This document shows positions 17,257 through 25,814 of a stretch of DNA of 64,000 bases, in pieces. Position 1 is the first letter of the stretch. Each line of letters opens with the position of its first letter. A program made the translations under genes and the position numbers. Under the pieces are notes generated by a model. The model was not told the DNA's origin. It saw only the letters and a list, made by a program, of their open reading frames with translations, and did not search any database. The DNA is from Nitrospirae bacterium YQR-1 (GTDB taxonomy: Bacteria > Nitrospirota > Thermodesulfovibrionia > Thermodesulfovibrionales > Magnetobacteriaceae). The stretch is from positions 1 to 64,000 of the forward strand of contig JAMOBJ010000014.1 of assembly GCA_039908095.1 (NCBI GenBank). The letters are read 5' to 3'.

Positions 17257-18582
17257 TCAGAACGAATTTCTCCGCGAAGAAGAAACTATTTCCGCATCGG
17301 CATTTACGCTCTTTTTAGATGTTGCCATATCCTTATTGACCACATACATTATCTCAAGCTCCTCGGGCTCTTTTCTGAGGATAACATTAGAGTAAATGTT
17401 GTCATCCTTGAGTTTTTCCAGAAATTTGTCGAAATTCGCACACCACTTTTTGGCGGCCTCGCTGTCTCTTTGTTTTTCAAGGGTTGTAATGCTTTTAGTC
17501 TCATCCTCTGATGATACAAACCGCACAAGTCTTGTCGTCAGCTCACCTTCACTGCTAAGTTTTGCCATGACCTTATAATCTGTCTGCTCCGTATCGAAAT
17601 AAACTATTTCACCACTGTCAAGTTTTGAAACTGTGGTTTCATCGTTTTCATCTACCATGTAGCCAAGGTTTCTAAGGGTTTGCCCTATCTTAGCAGCTAT
17701 TGCTAATTTGCTTTTTTTATTTTCGGCTTTAATTATAAACTCACTCAGTATTTTTGACACACTGTCGTAGTTGTCTTTTGAAATATACTTGCTGTTTAAT
17801 AACTTAGATGCGTCGCTAACCGTGTTTTCATTGGCGGGGTACTTTAAAGCCTCGTTTATCAACTCACCGATTGTTTCCTTATATACGTTAGTCCACGCAA
17901 TTTCTTCTTTCAGTTTTCCGTACTTTAATAATACCTCATCCCTGACTGCTTTTACTCTCTGTGTCAAGCTTTCACCTTTCACAGCATCACAAATCGGCGC
18001 AAGCTCAGTGTATATTTTCATATCATACGTCTTTATAAGTGCATGATATTTATGTATCTCAGAAACAAACAGTTCTTTCTCAACTGGTTTTTTTAAGGTA
18101 ATGACATCTTCCTTCATTTCTTTTTGGCTAAACAGAGTTTTTTCGGTCTCTCCGGTTAGCTCAGGGATGTCAGTGTCTTTCCACTGCGCTTCTATTTGCT
18201 GCAGCCTGTAAATCTCGATGTTTTTCCTTATTTTTTTATAAACATCTCCGGCCTGGATAATAAGATGTTCCATGTCTATAGACGACCCCGCTGATTTTAT
18301 ATTGGCTCTTAGGCTATCAAAACCTGTTAGTTCAGTGTTTATGGCTTGCTGAAAGTTGTTATTCAGTGTTTTAGATAGTTCCATGATGTTTTTTGTCATC
18401 GCATCGAGGTTTTTGTCAAATTTGTTTATGTAAGCATCTTTTTCTTTGGTAGCTTTACTGTCCTTATAGGCATTGTAGAGGGCGGTACCAATAGCTTTTC
18501 CAATAACTGCTCCTCCTGCGGCGGCTAAAACTGCGGGGTTCATCAACAGAGGATACAGTATTACAATTTCAAGCCCACTCAT
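17257..18582 (-). CDS. Hypothetical coiled-coil protein, 441 aa
   Basis: I do not recognise this family. The N-terminus has a hydrophobic, glycine and alanine-rich stretch (NPAVLAAAGGAVIGKAIGTA) that could associate with a membrane. Long charged helices follow, probably coiled coil, to about residue 290. A smaller mixed domain comes next, with VYFDTEQTDYK-like strands in its neighbourhood and a KKWCANFDKFLEKL helix. The start is well supported by AAAGGAGG just before the ATG at 18582. It is a single-gene unit that diverges from ubiX. Confidence 0.72.
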   Translation of the reverse strand: MSGLEIVILYPLLMNPAVLAAAGGAVIGKAIGTALYNAYKDSKATKEKDAYINKFDKNLDAMTKNIMELSKTLNNNFQQAINTELTGFDSLRANIKSAGSSIDMEHLIIQAGDVYKKIRKNIEIYRLQQIEAQWKDTDIPELTGETEKTLFSQKEMKEDVITLKKPVEKELFVSEIHKYHALIKTYDMKIYTELAPICDAVKGESLTQRVKAVRDEVLLKYGKLKEEIAWTNVYKETIGELINEALKYPANENTVSDASKLLNSKYISKDNYDSVSKILSEFIIKAENKKSKLAIAAKIGQTLRNLGYMVDENDETTVSKLDSGEIVYFDTEQTDYKVMAKLSSEGELTTRLVRFVSSEDETKSITTLEKQRDSEAAKKWCANFDKFLEKLKDDNIYSNVILRKEPEELEIMYVVNKDMATSKKSVNADAEIVSSSRRNSF

Positions 18583-18702
18583 GTGTGTCCTCCTTTGTAA
18601 AATATTTTTAGAACTAAGCGTTTTTAAACACCCTTTTATTATAATATAATGCTGAGTATAGTTTGTAAAGATATGGGTTTTAAGGGAGCGGCAGGGTAAC
18701 GT

Positions 18703-19290
18703 ATGGAAAGAAAAAAATATATAACGGCTGTTACGGGGGCAAGCGGGTCTCTATTAGCTTTAAGGTTTATAGATGAGCTGTTAAAAACCTCGGATGTACA
18801 TCTTGTGATATCCTCTTCATCATTCAAAGTGATAAAGGATGAAACCGGAAACGACTGGAGCATGGATACCCATCGTAAGTTAAAAGAATATTTTAAGAGC
18901 GACCGGTTGTTCTGTTATGATGAGGGAGATATATATGCGCCTGTGTTAAGTGGTACATTTTTAAATGACGGAATGATAGTGATTCCATGCTCTATGAAAA
19001 CCCTCTCAGGTATATCAAACGGCTACGGAGAGAATTTAATTCAGAGGGCTGCCGATGTAACGATAAAAGAGGGCAGACGTTTAATCTTAGTACCCAGAGA
19101 GATGCCCTTTAGCTCAATACATCTGGAAAATATGTTGAAACTTTCCCGCATCGGCGTTACTATAGCGCCTCCGGTTGCGGCATTTTATACAAAGCCACAA
19201 ACTATAGACGATATGATAAATTTCATAACAGGAAAACTTCTTGATAATCTCTCCATATCGCATAATCTGTTTAAAAGGTGGGGAAGCTGA
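18703..19290 (+). CDS. ubiX: UbiX family flavin prenyltransferase
   Basis: UbiX makes prenylated FMN, the cofactor of UbiD-type decarboxylases, from FMN and dimethylallyl phosphate. The protein has the family's TGASGSLLALRF loop, VISSSSFKVI, IPCSMKTLSGISNGYGENLI and LVPREMPFSSIHLENM, all near-diagnostic. Its 195 residues match the usual length. No ubiD is in the window. The enzyme could serve quinone synthesis or aromatic-acid metabolism. Confidence 0.92.
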   Translation: MERKKYITAVTGASGSLLALRFIDELLKTSDVHLVISSSSFKVIKDETGNDWSMDTHRKLKEYFKSDRLFCYDEGDIYAPVLSGTFLNDGMIVIPCSMKTLSGISNGYGENLIQRAADVTIKEGRRLILVPREMPFSSIHLENMLKLSRIGVTIAPPVAAFYTKPQTIDDMINFITGKLLDNLSISHNLFKRWGS

Positions 19291-19411
19291 AGTTTTTCTA
19301 ATGCCGGCTCTTACCGGAACCACCCAAAGTCTGAAATATAACAATAAATAAACGCTATGAAATCGTAAATATTATTTTTGGGAAATGATTTTTAATTATT
19401 AGGTGTTTTGG

Positions 19412-19444
19412 TATAATATACGTCCAATGGTGGTATTTCCACCA
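19412..19444 (+). promoter_or_regulatory. -10 box and leader hairpin before the propeller gene
   Basis: A perfect TATAAT at 19412-19417 is followed by a 6-bp hairpin, TGGTGG (19428-19433) and CCACCA (19439-19444). The -35 region (about TTTTTA) is weak. The AGGAGGTG ribosome-binding site is at 19453-19460, so the hairpin would lie at the 5' end of the mRNA. Confidence 0.5.
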
Positions 19445-19467
19445 CGATTTTCAGGAGGTGAAAAATA

Positions 19468-20931
19468 GTGGCGGTTTTTAAATCTAACAGATATTTAAAT
19501 CTAATAATTTTGCTCTTAGCGCTGGCACTGCTTATCCCTGCTATTTCTTATGCCGGCTGGAGCTGGACTGAAAGAGATGCAAACAGGAACTGGACATCTG
19601 TGGCATCGTCATCAGATGGCACTAAGCTGGCAGCCTGTGATTATGCCGGCTATATTTATACCTCAACAGATTCAGGCGCTACATGGACCAATCGTAGTAA
19701 TGCAGGTGTCAGAGGTTGGAAGTCAATCGTGTCATCATCAGATGGAACAAAACTGGTCGCCTCTGTTATGGGCGGATATATTTATACATCTACAGACTCA
19801 GGCTACACATGGATAGAAAGAAAAAACGCCGGCAGCAAATCTTGGTGGTCACTGGCATCCTCCTCTGATGGCTCTAAACTCGTTGCCGGAGTTACCAGTG
19901 GCTATAGTAGTAATTATGCTAACGGTGACACCAGCGGTTACATTTATATATCAACCGATTCAGGCACTACATGGACTGCAAAAGCCGGCGCCGGCAGCAG
20001 ATATTGGTATTCGATAGCGTCCTCATCCGATATGTCAAAGTTAGCTGCAATTGATGGTAACGGCTATATTTACACCTCAACCGATTCAGGCGCTACATGG
20101 GCCGCACAAACAGCTGCCGGGCCCAGAAGCTGGATGGCAATTACGTCATCCTCAGACGGAGCTAAACTCGCTGCCGCATCATGGTACGGCTATATTTATA
20201 CCTCAACCGATTCAGGTGCTACGTGGACGGAGCGAACAGGCGCAGGCACTAGAGATTGGAGAGCTATAGTGTCATCCTCTGATGGAACGAATCTTGCCGT
20301 TGTAAGCTATCCCGGCTATATTTATACCTCAACCGATTCAGGCGCTACATGGACTGCACAAACAACCGCAGGTTACAGATACTGGTTTTCTATAACAGGT
20401 TCATCAGATGGAATAAAACTTGCCGCCGCTGCTTATGAAGGGGCTCTTTATACCGGTGTCAGCGATGCAACATCTTCAGCAACAAGCGGTTCTAAAAATA
20501 TAAAATATACTATACCATATCTTCACGCAAACACTAATAATGCGGCTTACTGTATAGCAAGTAATATGACCTCTTCAGCGGCTACAGGTTATGTTATGGT
20601 AATAGCTAACAGCGCAGCAACTAAACCCACATTATCGAATGAAAGTACAACCTTTTCACTTGCCGGTAAAACCACATCCATGCTGACGTTTTCGGGACAG
20701 AATCTGACAGCCGGCTCAACATCAATAAGTTTGCTCAATAACACAGGAGGTGCTGATAATTCCTCGGTAATGTATTCAGCCAGGGTAACATTCAGTTCCA
20801 ATGATAATGCAACGAATTGTAAAACTATTGGCTTGTCCTGTTTTATGGGAACCACCTCACCTAAGAGAAACATTTCAGGAATTCTGTGTAACGACGGCAG
20901 CACTATAAGCAGTAGCGATTATGCCCACTAG
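19468..20931 (+). CDS. Secreted seven-repeat beta-propeller protein with C-terminal domain
   Basis: The 487-residue protein has an N-terminal signal segment (LIILLLALALLIPAISYA) and is probably exported. Residues about 33-335 form seven repeats of roughly 44 residues with the pattern SSSDGxKLA, GYIYTSTDSG and ATWT. This is the BNR/Asp-box, photosystem-assembly-like pattern and should fold as a seven-bladed propeller. The repeats are near-identical at DNA level, which suggests recent expansion or gene conversion. The last 140 residues (from about NIKYTIPYLHANTNNAAYC) form a separate domain that also occurs alone in the next gene. The start is GTG with AGGAGGTG 7 bases upstream. Function is unknown; binding or surface structure is plausible. 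Confidence 0.85.
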   Translation: MAVFKSNRYLNLIILLLALALLIPAISYAGWSWTERDANRNWTSVASSSDGTKLAACDYAGYIYTSTDSGATWTNRSNAGVRGWKSIVSSSDGTKLVASVMGGYIYTSTDSGYTWIERKNAGSKSWWSLASSSDGSKLVAGVTSGYSSNYANGDTSGYIYISTDSGTTWTAKAGAGSRYWYSIASSSDMSKLAAIDGNGYIYTSTDSGATWAAQTAAGPRSWMAITSSSDGAKLAAASWYGYIYTSTDSGATWTERTGAGTRDWRAIVSSSDGTNLAVVSYPGYIYTSTDSGATWTAQTTAGYRYWFSITGSSDGIKLAAAAYEGALYTGVSDATSSATSGSKNIKYTIPYLHANTNNAAYCIASNMTSSAATGYVMVIANSAATKPTLSNESTTFSLAGKTTSMLTFSGQNLTAGSTSISLLNNTGGADNSSVMYSARVTFSSNDNATNCKTIGLSCFMGTTSPKRNISGILCNDGSTISSSDYAH

Positions 20932-20953
20932 ACTTGAATAAAGGAGAATATTA

Positions 20954-21436
20954 ATGAGAAAAAAAATATTATATGCATTCATTGCATTACTAATAACAGG
21001 ATTTACCGCAATATCAACAAGCAACAACACTGAAGCCGGCTCTGCGTCATATTATATGCCCTATCTTCATACAAATACAAACAATGTGGTTTACTGTGTT
21101 GTAGGGAATATATCATCAAATTCAATAACAGGCATATTTACAACAATGTCAACAGAAGGTGGTACAGCTTCTCAAACAGCAGGTGCAAGTTTTAGTATAG
21201 CCGCAAACACGACTCAGATGTTAACATTTTCCGGCACTACTTTAACCACCGGCTCCTCAGCAATCACACTATCGGATATAACCGGCGGTAGTTTCAGCGG
21301 CAAAGTGGACTTTACCGCCACATCAGGCGTATCATGCAGTGATGTCCCAATGAGTTGTTTTCAGGGAACAACAAATCCAAAACGTAACTTAACAGGACAT
21401 ACCTGTGATGATGGTGTAAACACACTGGCATATTGA
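20954..21436 (+). CDS. Small secreted protein, paralogous to the propeller protein's C-terminal domain
   Basis: The 160-residue protein has a signal peptide (MRKKILYAFIALLITGFTAI) and a single mature domain. It aligns with the C-terminus of the preceding protein: YMPYLHTNTNNVVYCVVGN against YTIPYLHANTNNAAYCIASN, TTQMLTFSGTTLTTGSSAI against TTSMLTFSGQNLTAGSTSI, and CFQGTTNPKRNLTG against CFMGTTSPKRNISG. Four cysteine positions are shared (YC, one in the VSC/NC segment, SCF and a terminal C-x-DG), which could form two disulfides. AAAGGAG precedes the ATG. I do not recognise the domain. Confidence 0.85.
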   Translation: MRKKILYAFIALLITGFTAISTSNNTEAGSASYYMPYLHTNTNNVVYCVVGNISSNSITGIFTTMSTEGGTASQTAGASFSIAANTTQMLTFSGTTLTTGSSAITLSDITGGSFSGKVDFTATSGVSCSDVPMSCFQGTTNPKRNLTGHTCDDGVNTLAY

Positions 21437-21481
21437 CCTGTCCCATCAAGTTTTTTTATTTTTAATTAGAAAATATTGTGC

Positions 21482-21510
21482 TTGACATAAATTGAATAAC
21501 AATTTATAAT
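21482..21510 (+). promoter_or_regulatory. Consensus sigma-70 promoter of the rnf operon
   Basis: TTGACA (21482-21487) and TATAAT (21505-21510) are both perfect, with the ideal 17-base spacer. The start of rnfC lies 60 bases downstream. This predicts strong constitutive transcription of rnfCDGEAB. Confidence 0.85.
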
Positions 21511-21569
21511 TTAGCGCTTATCAGGTTATATCAAAAATAAGTTAGATGTTAAACCGTATTGGAGGCTGA

Positions 21570-22886
21570 TTGAGTTTTACGACATTTCAGCTTGGTGGGA
21601 TACATCCACCGGAGCGCAAAGAGTTAGTGGCGGCGTCAGCTATTGAGGAGATGAAATCTCCACAAAAAGTGATTATTCCGTTAAGTCAGCACATAGGGGC
21701 GCCGTGTAAGGCCTCTGTAGAGGTAGGGCAGGAGGTTAAAGCCGGGCAGGTGATAGGGGCGCCGGAGGGTTTCGTGTCGGCGGCGGTTCACTCTTCAATA
21801 GGCGGTAAGGTGGCCGCCTTTGAGTCCGTGTTAATGCCTATTGGCCGGATGGTGCCTGCTATTGTTGTTGAGAGACCTGCAAATCGCCAAGATGAGGCGT
21901 GGCACCCTGCACAGGACGATAAAGACTATCTGAAACGCTCTCCCGATGAGCTTAAATCAAGAATAAAAGCAGCCGGTATCGTGGGAATGGGCGGGGCAAC
22001 CTTTCCAACACATGTAAAAATCAGCCCGCCGAAGGAAAAACCCATTGATGCAGTTATAATTAACGGGGCGGAGTGCGAACCCTACCTGTGTGCCGACCAC
22101 AGGGTTATGCTGGAGAGCCCTGAGCCGGTTATAGAGGGGCTTAAAATCCTTATGACAGTACTTGGCGTATCCAAAGGATATGTGGGAATAGAGGCAAATA
22201 AACCCGATGCCGTAGAAAGGATGCTTGAGGCGGCAAAGGGCGCTAACATAGAGGTGCGGACTCTTCAGATTAAGTACCCGCAGGGCGCCGAGAAAATGCT
22301 TATTAAATCCATATTGGACAGGGAAGTACCGGCAGGCGGGTTGCCTATGGATGTCGGTGTCGTTGTTCAGAATGTAGGAACTGCATATGCAATTTATGAG
22401 GCGTGCAGGTACGGTAAACCGCTTATAGAAAGAGTGGTAAGTGTCACAGGCGGTGGGGTAAATAATCCTAAAAATTTGAGAGTAAAGGTAGGCACTCCCA
22501 TTTCGCAACTTATTGAGTCATGTGGGGGGCTTAAATCATCGGCAGGGAAGGTAATATCGGGCGGCCCGATGATGGGTTTTGCGTTTTTTGATTTAAACAC
22601 TCCGGTAACCAAAGGGACATCCGGCATAGTTGTGCTTGAGGATAAGGACGCCACAGGCAACGATAAGTATTATAACTGCATTCGTTGTGGAAGGTGTGTT
22701 GAAGCATGTCCGATGGGGCTCATGCCTCTTATGTTGAGCCTGTACTCGGAAAAGGGCCATTATGCGGACGCTAAGGATTATAAACTTTTCGATTGCTTTG
22801 AATGCGGGTCATGTACATATGTGTGTCCGGCAAACAGGCCGATTGTGCAGCAGATTAAGCTTGCTAAGACGCAGGTTAAACCATAA
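21570..22886 (+). CDS. rnfC: RnfC, NADH-binding subunit of the Rnf complex
   Basis: Rnf couples electron flow between reduced ferredoxin and NAD to ion transport across the membrane. RnfC is the peripheral NADH/FMN subunit. The 438-residue protein has the N-terminal GGIHPPERKE region, the flavin/NADH-binding segment GIVGMGGATFPTHVK with INGAECEPYLCADHR, and two C-terminal [4Fe-4S] motifs (CIRCGRCVEACP, CFECGSCTYVCP). The start is a TTG at 21570 with GGAGG four bases before it. No closer ATG fits. Confidence 0.95.
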   Translation: MSFTTFQLGGIHPPERKELVAASAIEEMKSPQKVIIPLSQHIGAPCKASVEVGQEVKAGQVIGAPEGFVSAAVHSSIGGKVAAFESVLMPIGRMVPAIVVERPANRQDEAWHPAQDDKDYLKRSPDELKSRIKAAGIVGMGGATFPTHVKISPPKEKPIDAVIINGAECEPYLCADHRVMLESPEPVIEGLKILMTVLGVSKGYVGIEANKPDAVERMLEAAKGANIEVRTLQIKYPQGAEKMLIKSILDREVPAGGLPMDVGVVVQNVGTAYAIYEACRYGKPLIERVVSVTGGGVNNPKNLRVKVGTPISQLIESCGGLKSSAGKVISGGPMMGFAFFDLNTPVTKGTSGIVVLEDKDATGNDKYYNCIRCGRCVEACPMGLMPLMLSLYSEKGHYADAKDYKLFDCFECGSCTYVCPANRPIVQQIKLAKTQVKP

Positions 22887-22907
22887 AGAAAAACTTTAAT
22901 AAAGACA

Positions 22908-23909
22908 ATGGAAGCAGGTAAAAATAATAACTTAATAGTTTCTGTAAGCCCACACCTCAGAAGTGGTGAGAGTATAAACAGAATCATGTGGACGGTGACT
23001 GCAAGCCTGTTGCCGGCATATGCCATGGGATTTTACTACTTTGGGCCAAAGGCGGTATTTGTCACACTTTTTTGTATCTTAGGGTCAATGGGCAGTGAGT
23101 ATTTTGTCCAAAAACTTGCCGGTAAGGAAATATCGTTAAAAGATGGCAGTGCTGTTCTGACCGGTCTGCTTTTAGGAATGAACATGCCCTCAAGTGTGCC
23201 GTATTACATACCACTTGTGAGTTCTTTTGTGGCTGTAGCAATAACTAAGCAGTTGTTTGGTGGTATTGGTTACAATGTGTTTAATCCTGCGTTGATGGGA
23301 CGCGCCTTTGCCCTTATAACCTGGCCGCGGGCGATGACTACGTGGGCTGAACCTACAGCAGATTTTACCGGTATGGACGCTAAAACTACAGCCACTCCGC
23401 TTGGAATTCTGAAGGAGCAAGGTGTTGATAAACTTTTAGAGGTATTTGGCGACAAGATGCACCTGTATTCGGAGCTGTTATTAGGACACAGGGCCGGCTC
23501 GCTGGGCGAGACCTCGGTTATAGCAATATTAGTTGGTGCTGCATTTTTGCTTGTACGTGGATACATCACACTGAGGATACCTGCTGCATTTTTAGGTTCT
23601 GTTGCAGCGGGGGCCTGGGTCTTTGGCGGAAAGCAGGGAATTTTCACAGGGGATCCGTTAATACACCTCCTTAGCGGCGGCCTGATGCTTGGTGCATTTT
23701 ATATGGCAACGGATTATGTGACCTGCCCAACCACAAAAAAGGGACAGGTGTTTTTTGGAATCGGTTGTGGTCTGCTGACCATTTTAATAAGACTTAAGGC
23801 GGGGTACCCGGAAGGCGTCATGTTTGCTATTTTAATAATGAACTGTTTTACTCCGTTAATTGACAGAGGATTTAAAACAAAGGTGTTTGGAGCTAAGAAG
23901 AAAGCATAA
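22908..23909 (+). CDS. rnfD: RnfD, membrane flavoprotein subunit
   Basis: RnfD is a polytopic subunit that carries covalent FMN and takes part in ion translocation. The 333-residue protein has 8-10 hydrophobic segments, the family piece NVFNPALMGRAFALITWPRAM, and the flavinylation region DAKTTATPLG, in which a threonine would bind FMN. It begins with the cytoplasmic VSVSPHLRSGES typical of RnfD. It lies 21 bases after rnfC in the operon. Confidence 0.95.
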   Translation: MEAGKNNNLIVSVSPHLRSGESINRIMWTVTASLLPAYAMGFYYFGPKAVFVTLFCILGSMGSEYFVQKLAGKEISLKDGSAVLTGLLLGMNMPSSVPYYIPLVSSFVAVAITKQLFGGIGYNVFNPALMGRAFALITWPRAMTTWAEPTADFTGMDAKTTATPLGILKEQGVDKLLEVFGDKMHLYSELLLGHRAGSLGETSVIAILVGAAFLLVRGYITLRIPAAFLGSVAAGAWVFGGKQGIFTGDPLIHLLSGGLMLGAFYMATDYVTCPTTKKGQVFFGIGCGLLTILIRLKAGYPEGVMFAILIMNCFTPLIDRGFKTKVFGAKKKA

Positions 23910-23913
23910 TATT

Positions 23914-24513
23914 ATGAGTACAAAAGAAATAATAAAAATAACAATTAATTTATTGGTAATTTACATAGCAGGCGGGATACTGCTTGCCGGCGTTTATGCT
24001 AAGACCTCACCATTGATATTTAAGGCAAATGAAAGGGAAAAGAAGGAAGCTCTTCAAAGAATGATGCCTGAGGCGGAGAAGGTAGAGAAACTGGGAGATT
24101 GGTATCCACACGAAAAACATGCTGAATACTTTGTCGCTAAAAAAGACGGACAGGTGCTTGGCTATGTTGTTCAGACTTTTGGTAAGGGCTATTCAAGCTA
24201 CATAAACATTTTGTTTTCAGTCGGAGAGGATTTTGTTATAAAGAATATGGATATACTGAAACAGGGTGAAACACCCGGTCTTGGTGATGAGATAGAGACC
24301 AAGTCGTTTAAAGGGCAATTTACCGGTAAGCAGGTTGATAAACTAAAGGTGGTTAAAGAGGAAACAAAAGAGTATGTGCAGGCGATAACCGGTGCAACCA
24401 TATCCTCAAGGGCGGTAACAGAGGATGGTGTGAAGAAAGGCCTGGAGTTTTTACAGGGAGCACTGAAAGGAGACGGTAGTCATGGAAATGCAAGCCCGGC
24501 AAAAGAGCACTAA
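23914..24513 (+). CDS. rnfG: RnfG, periplasmic FMN-binding subunit
   Basis: RnfG is a single-span protein with covalent FMN on a threonine. An N-terminal membrane helix (LLVIYIAGGILLAGVYA) precedes the FMN-binding domain, with GYVVQTFGKGYSSYI, TPGLGDEI and the attachment site ITGATISSRAV near the C-terminus. The ATG at 23914 is chosen over an upstream in-frame start at 23860, which lies inside rnfD and would add a charged segment not seen in the family. The product has about 199 residues. It overlaps rnfE by 32 bases. Confidence 0.94.
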   Translation: MSTKEIIKITINLLVIYIAGGILLAGVYAKTSPLIFKANEREKKEALQRMMPEAEKVEKLGDWYPHEKHAEYFVAKKDGQVLGYVVQTFGKGYSSYINILFSVGEDFVIKNMDILKQGETPGLGDEIETKSFKGQFTGKQVDKLKVVKEETKEYVQAITGATISSRAVTEDGVKKGLEFLQGALKGDGSHGNASPAKEH

Positions 24514-25129
24514 TTACTGGAGCCTTGTTTTAATAGGCATTTTCAAAGAGAATGCCATATTCAGGCTTGCTATAAGCCTGTGTCCGGCAATAGCGGTCAC
24601 AACGGGTTTGAAAACCGGTACGCTTATGGGCATAGCGGTCGTGTTTGTTACTGTGATGGTTAATATAACGGTATCGGCAATCAGGGCTTTTATTCATCCT
24701 AAAATAAGAATACCGATTTTCATGTTGATAATATCGGGGTGGGTCACTGTGGCAGACCTTTCTATGGCGGCTTTTGCCCGGGATGCTTACAAGCAGATGG
24801 GGTTATACATTCAGTTGATAGTGGCATTTGCCTCAATTCTTACGAGGGCGGAGGTGTTTGCCAGTAAGAGTAAATTTGTTCCGTCGTTTTTTGATGGTAT
24901 AGGCAGTGGAGTTGGCTTTATGGTAGCGTTGATTTGTATAAGTTTCTTTAGAGAATTTTTGGGCAAGGGAACACTTTGGGGAATGGAGATAATTCATGCA
25001 AGGCCGCTTTTGATAATGCTTTTACCTACCGGCGGCTTTATCGCAACCGGCCTGTTGATGGGATTTTTTAACTGGATAGATATAAGGTTTTATGGCGGCA
25101 AGGGAGCAGGTGGCGCAGGTGGACATTAA
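24482..25129 (+). CDS. rnfE: RnfE, integral membrane subunit
   Basis: RnfE and RnfA are homologous six-helix membrane proteins that form the core of the Rnf complex. The 215-residue protein shows ENAIFRLAISLCPAIAVTTG, the mid-membrane DLSMAAFA and the conserved GIGSGVGF region. The start overlaps the end of rnfG, consistent with translational coupling. The C-terminus is a glycine-rich tail. Confidence 0.94.
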   Translation: MEMQARQKSTNYWSLVLIGIFKENAIFRLAISLCPAIAVTTGLKTGTLMGIAVVFVTVMVNITVSAIRAFIHPKIRIPIFMLIISGWVTVADLSMAAFARDAYKQMGLYIQLIVAFASILTRAEVFASKSKFVPSFFDGIGSGVGFMVALICISFFREFLGKGTLWGMEIIHARPLLIMLLPTGGFIATGLLMGFFNWIDIRFYGGKGAGGAGGH

Positions 25130-25204
25130 GATGATTGCTACAGGCGGATATGAGACGGAAGAATTCATGAATAAGACCGGGAAGGACTATAATGTGGTTT
25201 TAGC

Positions 25205-25813
25205 ATGGAGGGTGTGGTAGTGGAAAAAGAATTCCTGAAATTATTTGAAATATTTATTGCCTCAGCGTTGATTAATAACTTTGTATTTACCCGTTTTTTG
25301 GGCCTCTGTATATTTTTTGGAGTAACAAAGAGGGTAGAGACGTCGGTGGGGATGAGTATAACATTTACATCGGTTATGATGGTCTCGGCTGCGCTTAGCT
25401 GGCTTGTTTTTAACTACATAATGGTACCGCTTGATCTGACATTTTTAAAGATAGTTATATTCATCGGTATCATAGCCTCCTTTGTGCAGGCCTCAGATAC
25501 AATTATGAGAAAGGTCAGTCCGGGGCTTTACTATAAGTTAGGGGTTTATCTTGCGTTAATTTCAACAAACTGTATAATTCTTGCTGTACCTTTAATAAAT
25601 GCCGGGGACAAATACAGCTTTATTGAATCTATAACGCTTGGGCTTGGCTCAGGACTTGGTTTTGCCTTGGCGCTTATAATTATGGCAAGCATAAGAGAAA
25701 AACTGGAGCTGGCGGATGTTCCGAAGCCTTTTCAGGGACTTCCGATAGCGTTTGTGACAACAGGGCTGATAGCTTTGGCATTTTTAGGATTTTCCGGGAT
25801 AATAACACAATAA
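25205..25813 (+). CDS. rnfA: RnfA, integral membrane subunit
   Basis: Six-helix partner of RnfE. It has the family segments INNFVFTRFLGLCIFFGVTKRVETSVG and GLGSGLGFALALIIMASIREKLELADVPKPFQG, both highly conserved. Its ATG at 25205 lies 75 bases after rnfE. A GTG at 25220 with GGAGGG 7 bases upstream is an equally good start and would remove five residues. It ends one base before the rnfB ATG. Confidence 0.95.
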   Translation: MEGVVVEKEFLKLFEIFIASALINNFVFTRFLGLCIFFGVTKRVETSVGMSITFTSVMMVSAALSWLVFNYIMVPLDLTFLKIVIFIGIIASFVQASDTIMRKVSPGLYYKLGVYLALISTNCIILAVPLINAGDKYSFIESITLGLGSGLGFALALIIMASIREKLELADVPKPFQGLPIAFVTTGLIALAFLGFSGIITQ

Positions 25814-25814
25814 A

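Noticed and set aside
21957..22508. Antisense 183-codon frame in rnfC
   Set aside because: rnfC is intact and well conserved here; the antisense frame resembles no protein family.
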